From the NCBI GenBank assembly GCA_018712905.1, contig DVGD01000022.1, forward strand, positions 1-10,419: a stretch of DNA of 10,419 bases, written 5' to 3'. Positions within the stretch are counted from its first letter, which is position 1, and every line of letters begins with the position of its first letter. The notes under the pieces were generated by a model that saw only the letters and a program-made list of their open reading frames with translations, ran no database searches and was not told the origin of the DNA. Origin of the DNA: Candidatus Avoscillospira stercoripullorum (GTDB taxonomy: Bacteria > Bacillota > Clostridia > Oscillospirales > Oscillospiraceae). This document shows, one piece after another, positions 1 to 4,937 of this stretch. The position numbers and the translations under genes are program-made.

Positions 1-629
1 TGCATTTTTTCCCGCAGCCGGGCGATGTGGCTCATGACAGTGTTGTTGGAATCCATATATTTCTCCCCCCATACAGCCTCAAAGAGCGTCTCGCTGGAGA
101 CTACCTGCCCCCGGTGAGAACATAGATACCACAAGATGGAGAATTCCAGCGGCGTCAGGGTCAGGGGCTCTCCGTAGAGGGTGCACTTGTGGGTGGTCAG
201 GGAGATCTGCAAGCCCCGGATGTCGCAGCTCTCTTCCGGCGGCTCGGCGGCGTGGTTGTTGTAGCGGGTGAAGCGGCGCAGCTGGGTCTTGACCCGCGCC
301 ACCAGCTCCAAGGGATTGAAGGGCTTTGTGATATAGTCGTCGGCGCCCAGGGTGAGACCGGTGATTTTGTCCATGTCCTCCACCCGCGCCGTCAGCATGA
401 TGATGGGAAAGAGATAGGTCTCCCGGATCTTCTGGCAGAGGGAAAAGCCGTCCAGATCCGGCAGCATCACGTCGAGAATGGCCAGATCAATGGGCGTTTG
501 CTCTAGAATGTCCAATGCGGCGGAAGCGGTCAGCGCCTTGTGCACGGTAAAGCCCTCGTTGGTTAAGTATACCTCCACCAAGCCGGCAATGGCAGCCTCA
601 TCGTCCACCACCAAGATTTCTGTCGCCAT
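1..629 (-). CDS. VanR/OmpR-family response regulator (3' end off the window)
   Basis: This is a DNA-binding response regulator that should be phosphorylated by a sensor kinase. Translating the minus strand from the ATG at 629 gives a receiver domain at about residues 1-118. The acidic pair D9-D10, the phospho-acceptor D53 (LDVMLPDLDGF), T80 (IIMLTAR) and K102 (ADDYITKPF) are all intact. After a short linker comes an OmpR/PhoB-type winged helix from about residue 130 (LTPLEFSILWYL, then the AVWG stretch and SNNTVMSHIARLREKM). About 209 codons are visible, so only some 15-25 residues should be missing if it has the usual length. The start is fixed by an AGGAGG site 6 bases upstream and a near-consensus promoter. 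The cognate histidine kinase usually follows such a gene and would lie beyond the left edge (inference). The domain style resembles VanR-type regulators, but this does not imply vancomycin resistance. Confidence 0.93.
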   Translation of the reverse strand, partial: MATEILVVDDEAAIAGLVEVYLTNEGFTVHKALTASAALDILEQTPIDLAILDVMLPDLDGFSLCQKIRETYLFPIIMLTARVEDMDKITGLTLGADDYITKPFNPLELVARVKTQLRRFTRYNNHAAEPPEESCDIRGLQISLTTHKCTLYGEPLTLTPLEFSILWYLCSHRGQVVSSETLFEAVWGEKYMDSNNTVMSHIARLREKM

Positions 630-655
630 GGCGTACCTCCTTTCTCGTAGCTTTC

Positions 656-684
656 ATCATACCACATAAGGGCAAAAATGCCAA
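656..684 (-). promoter_or_regulatory. Promoter of the response regulator gene
   Basis: Read on the minus strand, TTGGCA (684-679) and TATGAT (661-656) are separated by exactly 17 bases. Both are close to the sigma-A consensus. Transcription would start about 20 bases upstream of the ATG at 629. Confidence 0.7.
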
Positions 685-695
685 GACGCATGGGT

Positions 696-708
696 CTACG
701 ATGCGTAG
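696..708. promoter_or_regulatory. Perfect inverted repeat between divergent promoters, candidate operator
   Basis: CTACG-ATG-CGTAG is a perfect 5+3+5 inverted repeat. It lies between the -35 box of the minus-strand promoter (684) and that of the plus-strand promoter (710). An overlapping second repeat, ACGCAT (686-691) and ATGCGT (701-706), adds symmetry. The position suits a regulator acting on both genes, either the HTH-desulfoferrodoxin protein or the response regulator. Binding is inferred from position and symmetry only. Confidence 0.45.
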
Positions 709-709
709 G

Positions 710-738
710 TTGTGCAAACAGTGCTTCATTGTTATAAT
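710..738 (+). promoter_or_regulatory. Promoter of the HTH-desulfoferrodoxin gene
   Basis: TTGTGC (710-715) and a perfect TATAAT (733-738) are 17 bases apart. The expected start is near 745, followed by AAGGAG at 757-762, 8 bases before the ATG at 771. Confidence 0.75.
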
Positions 739-770
739 CTCCCCAGAACTTATAACAAGGAGATCGAGCC

Positions 771-1358
771 ATGAACCGATATGTAACCGGCAGTATCATC
801 AAAAAGCTGCGGGAGAAAAAGAAGCTGACCCAGGCGGAGCTGTCGGAGCAAATTGATGTCAGCAGCAAGGCCGTGTCCAAGTGGGAGACGGGAAAGGGAC
901 TGCCGGATCTTACGCTGCTGGCGCCGCTGTCCAAGGCGCTGGGCGTGTCCATCCTGGAGCTGATGGCGGGGGACACGGTTATTAATCAAAATAAATCCGC
1001 CAATCTGCTCCGCCCCAAGCTCTATGTCTGTCCCATCTGCGGCAATGTCATCCATGCCATGGGGGAGGCTGTCATCAGCTGCTGTGGCGTGGTGCTTCCG
1101 GTATTGGAGGCAGAGGAGATCGACGAGGCACACGAAATCCTGATGGAAGCGGTGGAGGATGAGCAGTATCTCACCCTGCGCCACCCCATGACAAAGGAGC
1201 ACCATATTTCCTTTTTGGCCTATGTGACCTCGGACAGATTTCAGCTGGTAAAGCTCTATCCTGAGGGAAGCGCCGCCTGCCGCTTCCGGTTTCAAGGCGT
1301 CGGGTACCTCTATTGCTACTGCAACCGCCACGGCCTCATGATGCAAAAAGTCCGCTGA
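771..1358 (+). CDS. XRE-family HTH regulator fused to a desulfoferrodoxin (superoxide reductase-like) module
   Basis: This 195-residue protein joins a DNA-binding domain to an iron-protein module. Residues 9-64 form an XRE helix-turn-helix (LTQAELSEQIDVSSKAVSKWE). Residues 84-106 carry C87-x-x-C90 and C104-C105, the cysteine pattern of the rubredoxin-like centre I of desulfoferrodoxin. Residues 115-191 look like a superoxide reductase domain: H121, H138-P-M with H144, and C184-N-R-H187 match the four histidines and one cysteine that bind the catalytic iron in that family. The conserved Glu-Lys before the first histidine reads E119-A120 here, so the usual catalytic lysine is absent. This points to a redox or superoxide sensor rather than an efficient enzyme (inference). 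It has its own promoter, is divergent from the response regulator and convergent with the next gene. The domain assignment rests on visible motifs; the function is inferred. Confidence 0.88.
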   Translation: MNRYVTGSIIKKLREKKKLTQAELSEQIDVSSKAVSKWETGKGLPDLTLLAPLSKALGVSILELMAGDTVINQNKSANLLRPKLYVCPICGNVIHAMGEAVISCCGVVLPVLEAEEIDEAHEILMEAVEDEQYLTLRHPMTKEHHISFLAYVTSDRFQLVKLYPEGSAACRFRFQGVGYLYCYCNRHGLMMQKVR

Positions 1359-1386
1359 TTGTAGGGGACAAATCTCCGCTGCTATC

Positions 1387-2289
1387 TCAGACTGTGCTTG
1401 CCGCAAACAGCGCTCGTGCCGTCTCCTGAATTTGGGGGATGGGAAGCGCGGACAGAGCATCCCTGCCGAACTTCGCCTCAAACGCTTCTATGATTTGTCC
1501 CGACGCGGCGCTGTGGGCGTTGGCTTTGTTGGAACCATCGGCCTCCTTGGCAAACTGGGGCAGCAGATTCCGCGCGGTTGAATAGATGAGCTCCACCAGT
1601 TTTGCCCGATACTCCAGCACTGTGGGGGAGAGCGCCGGATTGCGGGCAAGATCCATGGCGTGTTGCGCCTCGTGCTTTAAAAAGCTGACGGTGAAGGCCT
1701 CTGAGGCAAAATCGTAGGAGGACGCCACGCAGTTGAGAATGCCGTCCTTGCCCGCCCAGCCGCCGGTGCCCACCTGCCCCAGGGAGAGATAGTCCAGCCA
1801 GCTTCTGGATAGGAAGTCGGAGAGCAGGTTCACCCGGTAAGGCTGCGTGCCCTCCGGAAGCTCCACTTGATAGGTTTCCTGTTTGGTGGTCTTCCAGATG
1901 TAGGGACCATAATAGCCCGAGGTTTTGCCGCCGAGGTAGTGAAAGCCCTTGGCTTCAAAGGCCTCTTGCACGGGTGTCTCCCAAGCTTCCCCAAAGGGAT
2001 CCGCACCATGGGGCAGAAGCTGGGCAAAACGCTGCTGCATCTGCCTGCTCGCCGCTTCCTCTGGGTGTTCCAGGTAGAAGACGTCGCGGTAATACTGCTG
2101 AAAAACCTGCAAGAGCTGGTTCAAAAAGCCGTCCACAGGGTAGATACGATATTGTGCCCTTTCAAAGATGCTTTGGTATTGCTGAAGGTCTGCTTCCTGC
2201 TCCGGAAATTGCGCCAGATAGTCCAGCGCTGGGCGCAGCGCACCCTTGATCAACAATCCATGGAATAAATCCGCGTCAAAGGAAGCCAT
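1387..2289 (-). CDS. Unrecognised protein with HExxH zinc-peptidase motif
   Basis: I do not recognise this 300-residue protein as a named family. It has no signal peptide or membrane segment, so it is probably cytoplasmic. The N-terminal half is rich in glutamine, aromatic and charged residues and looks helical. In the second half, H206-E-A-Q-H210-A-M-D matches the HExxH zinc motif, and E226 in LEYRAKLVEL, 16 residues on, could be a third ligand as in gluzincin-like peptidases (inference). The frame stays open upstream to an ATG at 2367, but that start has no ribosome binding site. The ATG at 2289 has GAGGAG 9 bases upstream, and a good -10 box (2326-2321) lies inside the would-be extension, so 2289 is preferred. 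It is convergent with the HTH gene, with 28 bases between the stops. A peptidase or a peptidase-fold protein is possible; the substrate is unknown. Confidence 0.75.
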   Translation of the reverse strand: MASFDADLFHGLLIKGALRPALDYLAQFPEQEADLQQYQSIFERAQYRIYPVDGFLNQLLQVFQQYYRDVFYLEHPEEAASRQMQQRFAQLLPHGADPFGEAWETPVQEAFEAKGFHYLGGKTSGYYGPYIWKTTKQETYQVELPEGTQPYRVNLLSDFLSRSWLDYLSLGQVGTGGWAGKDGILNCVASSYDFASEAFTVSFLKHEAQHAMDLARNPALSPTVLEYRAKLVELIYSTARNLLPQFAKEADGSNKANAHSAASGQIIEAFEAKFGRDALSALPIPQIQETARALFAASTV

Positions 2290-2320
2290 GTGCGTCAACT
2301 CCTCTTTGTGCCTTTTCCCA

Positions 2321-2329
2321 AGTATAGCA
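2321..2329 (-). promoter_or_regulatory. Extended -10 promoter of the HExxH gene
   Basis: On the minus strand TGCTATACT (2329-2321) is an extended -10 element. The hexamer 17 bases upstream (TGGATC) is a poor -35 box, as is common for extended -10 promoters. Transcription would begin near 2314, leaving a leader of about 25 bases before the ATG at 2289. Confidence 0.45.
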
Positions 2330-2382
2330 TAGGCTGCCTCCGGGATCCATGCTGAAATTTTCTGCATTGTAGACCAAGACCC

Positions 2383-2425
2383 AAAAACCCGTACCGAAAG
2401 GCCAGAACGGCACTTTGGTACGGGT
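2383..2425 (-). terminator. Hairpin terminator downstream of the SDR-thiolase operon, possibly bidirectional
   Basis: ACCCGTACC (2387-2395) pairs perfectly with GGTACGGGT (2417-2425). The stem continues inward through AAAG/CTTT and GCC/GGC, with a single unpaired base on each side. Read on the minus strand, the hairpin is followed by a run of five T (2387-2383). Read on the plus strand it is followed by TCGA and six T (2430-2435). The only operon ending toward it is the minus-strand SDR-thiolase operon, about 200 bases upstream. Confidence 0.7.
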
Positions 2426-2435
2426 TCGATTTTTT

Positions 2436-2453
2436 GCTGCGCAAAAACGCAGC
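2436..2453. repeat. Second hairpin beside the terminator
   Basis: GCTGCG (2436-2441) and CGCAGC (2448-2453) form a perfect 6-bp stem around CAAAAA. It adjoins the T run of the terminator, giving two stacked hairpins in 67 bases. Its role is unknown; it could protect an RNA 3' end or be part of a complex terminator. Confidence 0.5.
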
Positions 2454-2528
2454 GAAATGGGAGGAAATGATGATGTATTCAACAAGAATTTACGCAAATA
2501 TTATGGAAGTATTCACATAAATCCTGCC

Positions 2529-2542
2529 AAATCCTAGGATTT
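2529..2542. repeat. 14-bp perfect palindrome in the AT-rich spacer
   Basis: AAATCCTAGGATTT is a perfect palindrome and overlaps a second short one, TTTACAGTAAA (2540-2550). It could be a protein-binding site. It does not resemble the TTTGCGCAAA sites. No gene lies in 2454-2625 apart from an unsupported 17-codon frame; the stretch holds only these sites, one TACGCAAAT half-site (2491-2499) and the promoter/operator next to the thiolase stop. Confidence 0.4.
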
Positions 2543-2572
2543 ACAGTAAATTATTTGGAATAGTAAAATATT

Positions 2573-2601
2573 ATGACAAAACGACGCGTCTGTGGTAAAA
2601 T
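2573..2601 (+). promoter_or_regulatory. Plus-strand promoter pointing antisense into the thiolase gene
   Basis: ATGACA (2573-2578) and TAAAAT (2596-2601) are 17 bases apart, and TGG directly before the -10 box makes it an extended -10. The layout matches the promoter of the lacI-family gene (ATGACA, 17 bases, TAAGAT), including the shared ATGACAAAA start. No plus-strand gene follows; the transcript would run antisense into the 3' end of the thiolase gene. Confidence 0.5.
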
Positions 2602-2602
2602 C

Positions 2603-2616
2603 AATTTGCGCAAATT
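2603..2616. promoter_or_regulatory. LacI-type operator candidate (TTTGCGCAAA palindrome), left copy
   Basis: AATTTGCGCAAATT is a perfect 14-bp palindrome centred on CG, the usual centre of LacI-family operators. It overlaps the expected start site of the promoter at 2573-2601 and shares its core with the operator before the lacI-family gene. It lies 10 bases beyond the thiolase stop. Confidence 0.55.
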
Positions 2617-2625
2617 AAATCAAAC

Positions 2626-3816
2626 TCAGACTTTGGTAAAGTACATGCTAATGCCCTGGCCGCCGCCGATGCACATGCTGATCATGGCGTCCTTCTTGTC
2701 CGTGCGCTTGAGCTCGTAGAAGACCTTGGTCGCCAGAATGCAGCCTGTGGCGCCGATGGGGTGGCCGATGGAGATGCCGCCGCCGTAGATATTGACCTTT
2801 TCTGGATCGAGTCCTAAGTCGCGGCGCACGGCGAAGCTCTGGCTGGCGAAGGCTTCGTTGATCTCAAACATGTCGATGTCGGGCAGGGAAAGCCCCAGCT
2901 GCTTGGCAAGCTTCTCGCTGGAGAGCTTGGGCGCGTAGCCCATGATGTCGGCGGAGAGACCGGCCACGGCATAGCCACCGATGGAGAGCACCGGCGTGAC
3001 GCCCAGCTCCTCGGCCTTTTCCCGGGACATGACCACCACGGCAGAGGCGGCGTCGTTGAGGCTGGAGGAGTTGCCGGCGGTGACAGTGCCGGTACCGTCG
3101 AAGAGGAAGCAGGGCTTGAGCCGCGCCAGCTTTTCCATGGTGAGGCCTTCCCGGGGGCCTTCATCGGTGTCAAAGATGGTGACGTTGCCCTTGCGATCCT
3201 TGAGCTCCACCGGGAGAATTTCCTCCTTGAATTTTCCGGCGTGGATGGCCTCCACGGCGCGGCGATGGCTCTCCAGGGCAAACTCGTCCTGCTCCTGGCG
3301 GGAGACATGGAACTGCTTGGCCACGTTTTCGGCGGTGATGCCGTTGTGGCTTTGGGTCAGGGGCCAGGTGAGGATGTCGATGACGCCGTCCTCGAAGCTC
3401 TTGTGTCCCATGCGGGCGCCCCAACGGGCGTCGCGGACATAGTAGGGAAGCTGAGAGATGCTCTCGGCACCGGCGGCCACCACCACATCGGCGAAGCCGG
3501 TCTGAATCTCCATGACGGCATCGGCGATGGCCTGTAGGCCGGAGCCGCACTGACGGTTGACGGAGTAGGCGGTGGTGGTTTCGGGGAGCCCGGCTTTGAG
3601 GCTGATGGCGCGGGCGACGAAGCCATTCTCGGCCACTTCACCCACCTGACCGACGATCACTTCATCCACGGCTTCCCCGGGAATGTTGGCGCGGCGCACA
3701 GCCTCCTTGACCACCATGGCGCCCAGATCAATGGCGGGGATGCCCTTGAGGCTGCCGCCGAAGGAGCCCACAGGAGTACGGACGGCACTGACAATGACGC
3801 ATTCCTTGAATTTCAT
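2626..3816 (-). CDS. Acetyl-CoA acetyltransferase (thiolase)
   Basis: This is a type II thiolase of 396 residues, close to the usual 390-400. Such enzymes condense two acetyl-CoA to acetoacetyl-CoA or cleave 3-ketoacyl-CoA with CoA in the cytoplasm. The catalytic residues are visible: the nucleophile C90 in VNRQCGSGLQA, H352 in GHPIGATG, and the proton-transfer C382 in MCIGGGQG; NEAFA is also present. GATGC after the histidine differs slightly from the common GASGA of biosynthetic thiolases, so chain-length preference is open. The frame is open to 3837, but the ATG at 3816 has a GAGGAGAGG site just upstream and gives the normal N-terminus (KECVIVSAVRTPVG). It follows the SDR gene by 37 bases in one operon, which suggests the pair interconverts 3-hydroxyacyl-CoA, 3-ketoacyl-CoA and acetyl-CoA. 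The direction, synthesis or breakdown, cannot be told. Confidence 0.96.
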   Translation of the reverse strand: MKFKECVIVSAVRTPVGSFGGSLKGIPAIDLGAMVVKEAVRRANIPGEAVDEVIVGQVGEVAENGFVARAISLKAGLPETTTAYSVNRQCGSGLQAIADAVMEIQTGFADVVVAAGAESISQLPYYVRDARWGARMGHKSFEDGVIDILTWPLTQSHNGITAENVAKQFHVSRQEQDEFALESHRRAVEAIHAGKFKEEILPVELKDRKGNVTIFDTDEGPREGLTMEKLARLKPCFLFDGTGTVTAGNSSSLNDAASAVVVMSREKAEELGVTPVLSIGGYAVAGLSADIMGYAPKLSSEKLAKQLGLSLPDIDMFEINEAFASQSFAVRRDLGLDPEKVNIYGGGISIGHPIGATGCILATKVFYELKRTDKKDAMISMCIGGGQGISMYFTKV

Positions 3817-3853
3817 AGTAACCTCTCCTCTATGCAAAGTATTGACCCAAGCG

Positions 3854-4597
3854 TTAGACGATCATGCCGCCGCCGACGTTGATGACCTCGGAGGTGATGT
3901 AGGCGGCCTCATCGGAGGCCAGGAAGGCCACCAGGTTGCCCACGTCCGAAGGCTTACCGGCGTAGCCCATGGGAATGCGCGCCATCATGCTGTCCCAGGC
4001 AGCGCCGCCGTTGACTTCCTTGAGCTTGAGGGTCATGTCGGTTTCGATGAAACCGGGGCAGATGGCGTTGCAGGTGATGCCCTTCTTGGCATTTTCCCTA
4101 GCAGCCGTCTTGGTGAGACCGACGACGCCGGCTTTGGAGGCGGCATAGTTGGCCTGGCCGATGTTGCCCAGCCAGGAGCCGGAGGAGATGTTGATGATGC
4201 GGCCATAGTTCTTGCCGCGCATATACTTGATGGCCTCCTGGGTGCCGTAGAAGGTGCCGTTGAGGTTGATGTCGATGACCAGATCCCAATTTTCCTTGCT
4301 CATCTTGTGAAGCATGCCGTCGCGGTTGATGCCGGCATTGTTGACCATGATGTCCAGGGTGCCATAGGTATCCACAGCGAACTTCACCAGAGCTACGACT
4401 TCCTCTTGCTTGGTCATATTGACCGTGAAGGAGCAGGCAGTGCCGCCGGCGGCCTGAATTTCAGCCACGGCCTGGTCGGCAGGCAGAATATCGGCGATTA
4501 CCACCTTGGCGCCTTCCTCCGCGAGCTTTTTGGCGATGCCCTTGCCCAGACCACGGCTGGCACCGGTGACGATTGCTACTTTGTTCTCAAGACGCAT
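3854..4597 (-). CDS. Short-chain dehydrogenase, FabG / acetoacetyl-CoA reductase type
   Basis: This 247-residue classical SDR is a cytoplasmic oxidoreductase acting on a 3-hydroxy or 3-oxo group. It shows the nucleotide-binding T11-G-A-S-R-G-L-G18, N86-N-A-G89, and the catalytic set N111, S138, Y151 and K155 (NYAASK). D36 at the end of the second strand favours NAD(H) over NADP(H), unlike most FabG or PhaB enzymes, and suggests the oxidative direction (inference). PGFIETDM and the C-terminal INVGGG are typical. An AGGAGG site lies just before the ATG at 4597. It is the first gene of the operon with the thiolase, so a 3-hydroxyacyl-CoA dehydrogenase or acetoacetyl-CoA reductase role fits. The leader carries a cluster of ACGCAAA half-sites, so it is probably regulated. 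The exact substrate is unknown. Confidence 0.93.
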   Translation of the reverse strand: MRLENKVAIVTGASRGLGKGIAKKLAEEGAKVVIADILPADQAVAEIQAAGGTACSFTVNMTKQEEVVALVKFAVDTYGTLDIMVNNAGINRDGMLHKMSKENWDLVIDINLNGTFYGTQEAIKYMRGKNYGRIINISSGSWLGNIGQANYAASKAGVVGLTKTAARENAKKGITCNAICPGFIETDMTLKLKEVNGGAAWDSMMARIPMGYAGKPSDVGNLVAFLASDEAAYITSEVINVGGGMIV

Positions 4598-4634
4598 AAC
4601 AATAACCTCCTAATAGAATGTGGTAGACTCCTTA

Positions 4635-4691
4635 ACGCAAATTACGCAAATAAAATTTTTGCAGTTACGCAAATTTGCGTCACTTGACGCA
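4635..4691. promoter_or_regulatory. Cluster of ACGCAAA half-sites in the SDR-thiolase leader
   Basis: ACGCAAA occurs at 4635-4641, 4644-4650 and 4667-4673. The last pairs with TTTGCGT (4674-4680) as a perfect 14-bp palindrome. A further inverted repeat, TGCGTCA-CT-TGACGCA, covers 4676-4691. The half-site resembles the PurR-type half of the LacI family (ACGCAAA), though here without the two central bases. The cluster lies between the putative minus-strand -10 box and the ribosome binding site, a position that suits repression. Confidence 0.55.
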
Positions 4692-4712
4692 CAGGTCTTT
4701 GGTGTTATTCCC

Positions 4713-4741
4713 ATTATAATACGGTTGAATTTGAAATTAAA
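4713..4741 (-). promoter_or_regulatory. Putative promoter of the SDR-thiolase operon
   Basis: On the minus strand a perfect TATAAT lies at 4718-4713. The hexamer 17 bases upstream, TTTAAT (4741-4736), is a weak -35 box. Transcription would start near 4706, giving a leader of about 110 bases that contains all the ACGCAAA half-sites. The poor -35 makes the call tentative and may indicate a need for an activator. Confidence 0.4.
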
Positions 4742-4780
4742 TGGACAATATCGACAAAAAAATAATTTATTTGTAGACAA

Positions 4781-4796
4781 TTTGTCGGATGACAAA
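4781..4796. promoter_or_regulatory. Inverted repeat over the lacI-family gene -35 box
   Basis: TTTGTC-GGAT-GACAAA is a perfect 6+4+6 inverted repeat that includes the -35 hexamer of the downstream promoter. GACAA recurs at 4744, 4753, 4776 and 4791. The core differs from TTTGCGCAAA, so a second regulator could bind here. No protein is assigned. Confidence 0.35.
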
Positions 4797-4817
4797 ATGA
4801 GAAAATTTGTGTAAGAT
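4789..4817 (+). promoter_or_regulatory. Promoter of the lacI-SDR-liv operon
   Basis: ATGACA (4789-4794) and TAAGAT (4812-4817) are separated by 17 bases. The start would be near 4824, placing the operator palindrome about 20-36 bases downstream, where a bound repressor would block elongation. Confidence 0.55.
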
Positions 4818-4842
4818 ATAGAAAACGAGATGCAAACACGCA

Positions 4843-4860
4843 ATTATTTGCGCAAATAAT
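4843..4860. promoter_or_regulatory. LacI-type operator candidate (18-bp palindrome), right copy
   Basis: ATTATTTGCGCAAATAAT is a perfect 18-bp palindrome with a central CG. It lies between the promoter and the start codon of the lacI-family gene, typical of autoregulation. It shares TTTGCGCAAA with the site at 2603-2616. Near-complementary arms flank it, AGAAAACG (4820-4827) and CGTTTTCT (4879-4886), with further pairing inside, so the leader RNA could fold into one long hairpin. Confidence 0.65.
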
Positions 4861-4937
4861 CAACGCGTTTTTGCGCTCCGTTTTCTCGATGGCTTACACA
4901 GAGGAAGAAAACGAACCATCTCAGAAAGGAGCGCACC

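Noticed and set aside
1..629. A link to vancomycin resistance because the regulator is VanR-like.
   Set aside because: VanR-like regulators are widespread in Clostridia, and no vanH, vanA/B or vanX-type gene is seen.
1359..1386. A weak GGGGA/TCTCC hairpin between the convergent stops.
   Set aside because: The stem is only 5 bp with a wobble pair and has no T run, so it is not a supportable terminator.
2290..2367. An N-terminal extension of 26 residues on the HExxH protein.
   Set aside because: The ATG at 2367 lacks a ribosome binding site, while a -10 element and a good ribosome binding site favour the start at 2289.
2467..2520. A 17-codon plus-strand frame (ATG ATG ATG TAT...) preceded by GGGAGG.
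   Set aside because: It has a plausible ribosome binding site, but there is no visible promoter, it lies just after a terminator-like hairpin on that strand, and the peptide has no recognisable feature.
2603..4860. The idea that the SDR-thiolase segment is an invertible DNA cassette flanked by the palindromes.
   Set aside because: The flanking promoter/operator modules are in the same orientation, the identical part is only a short palindromic core, and no recombinase gene is in the window.
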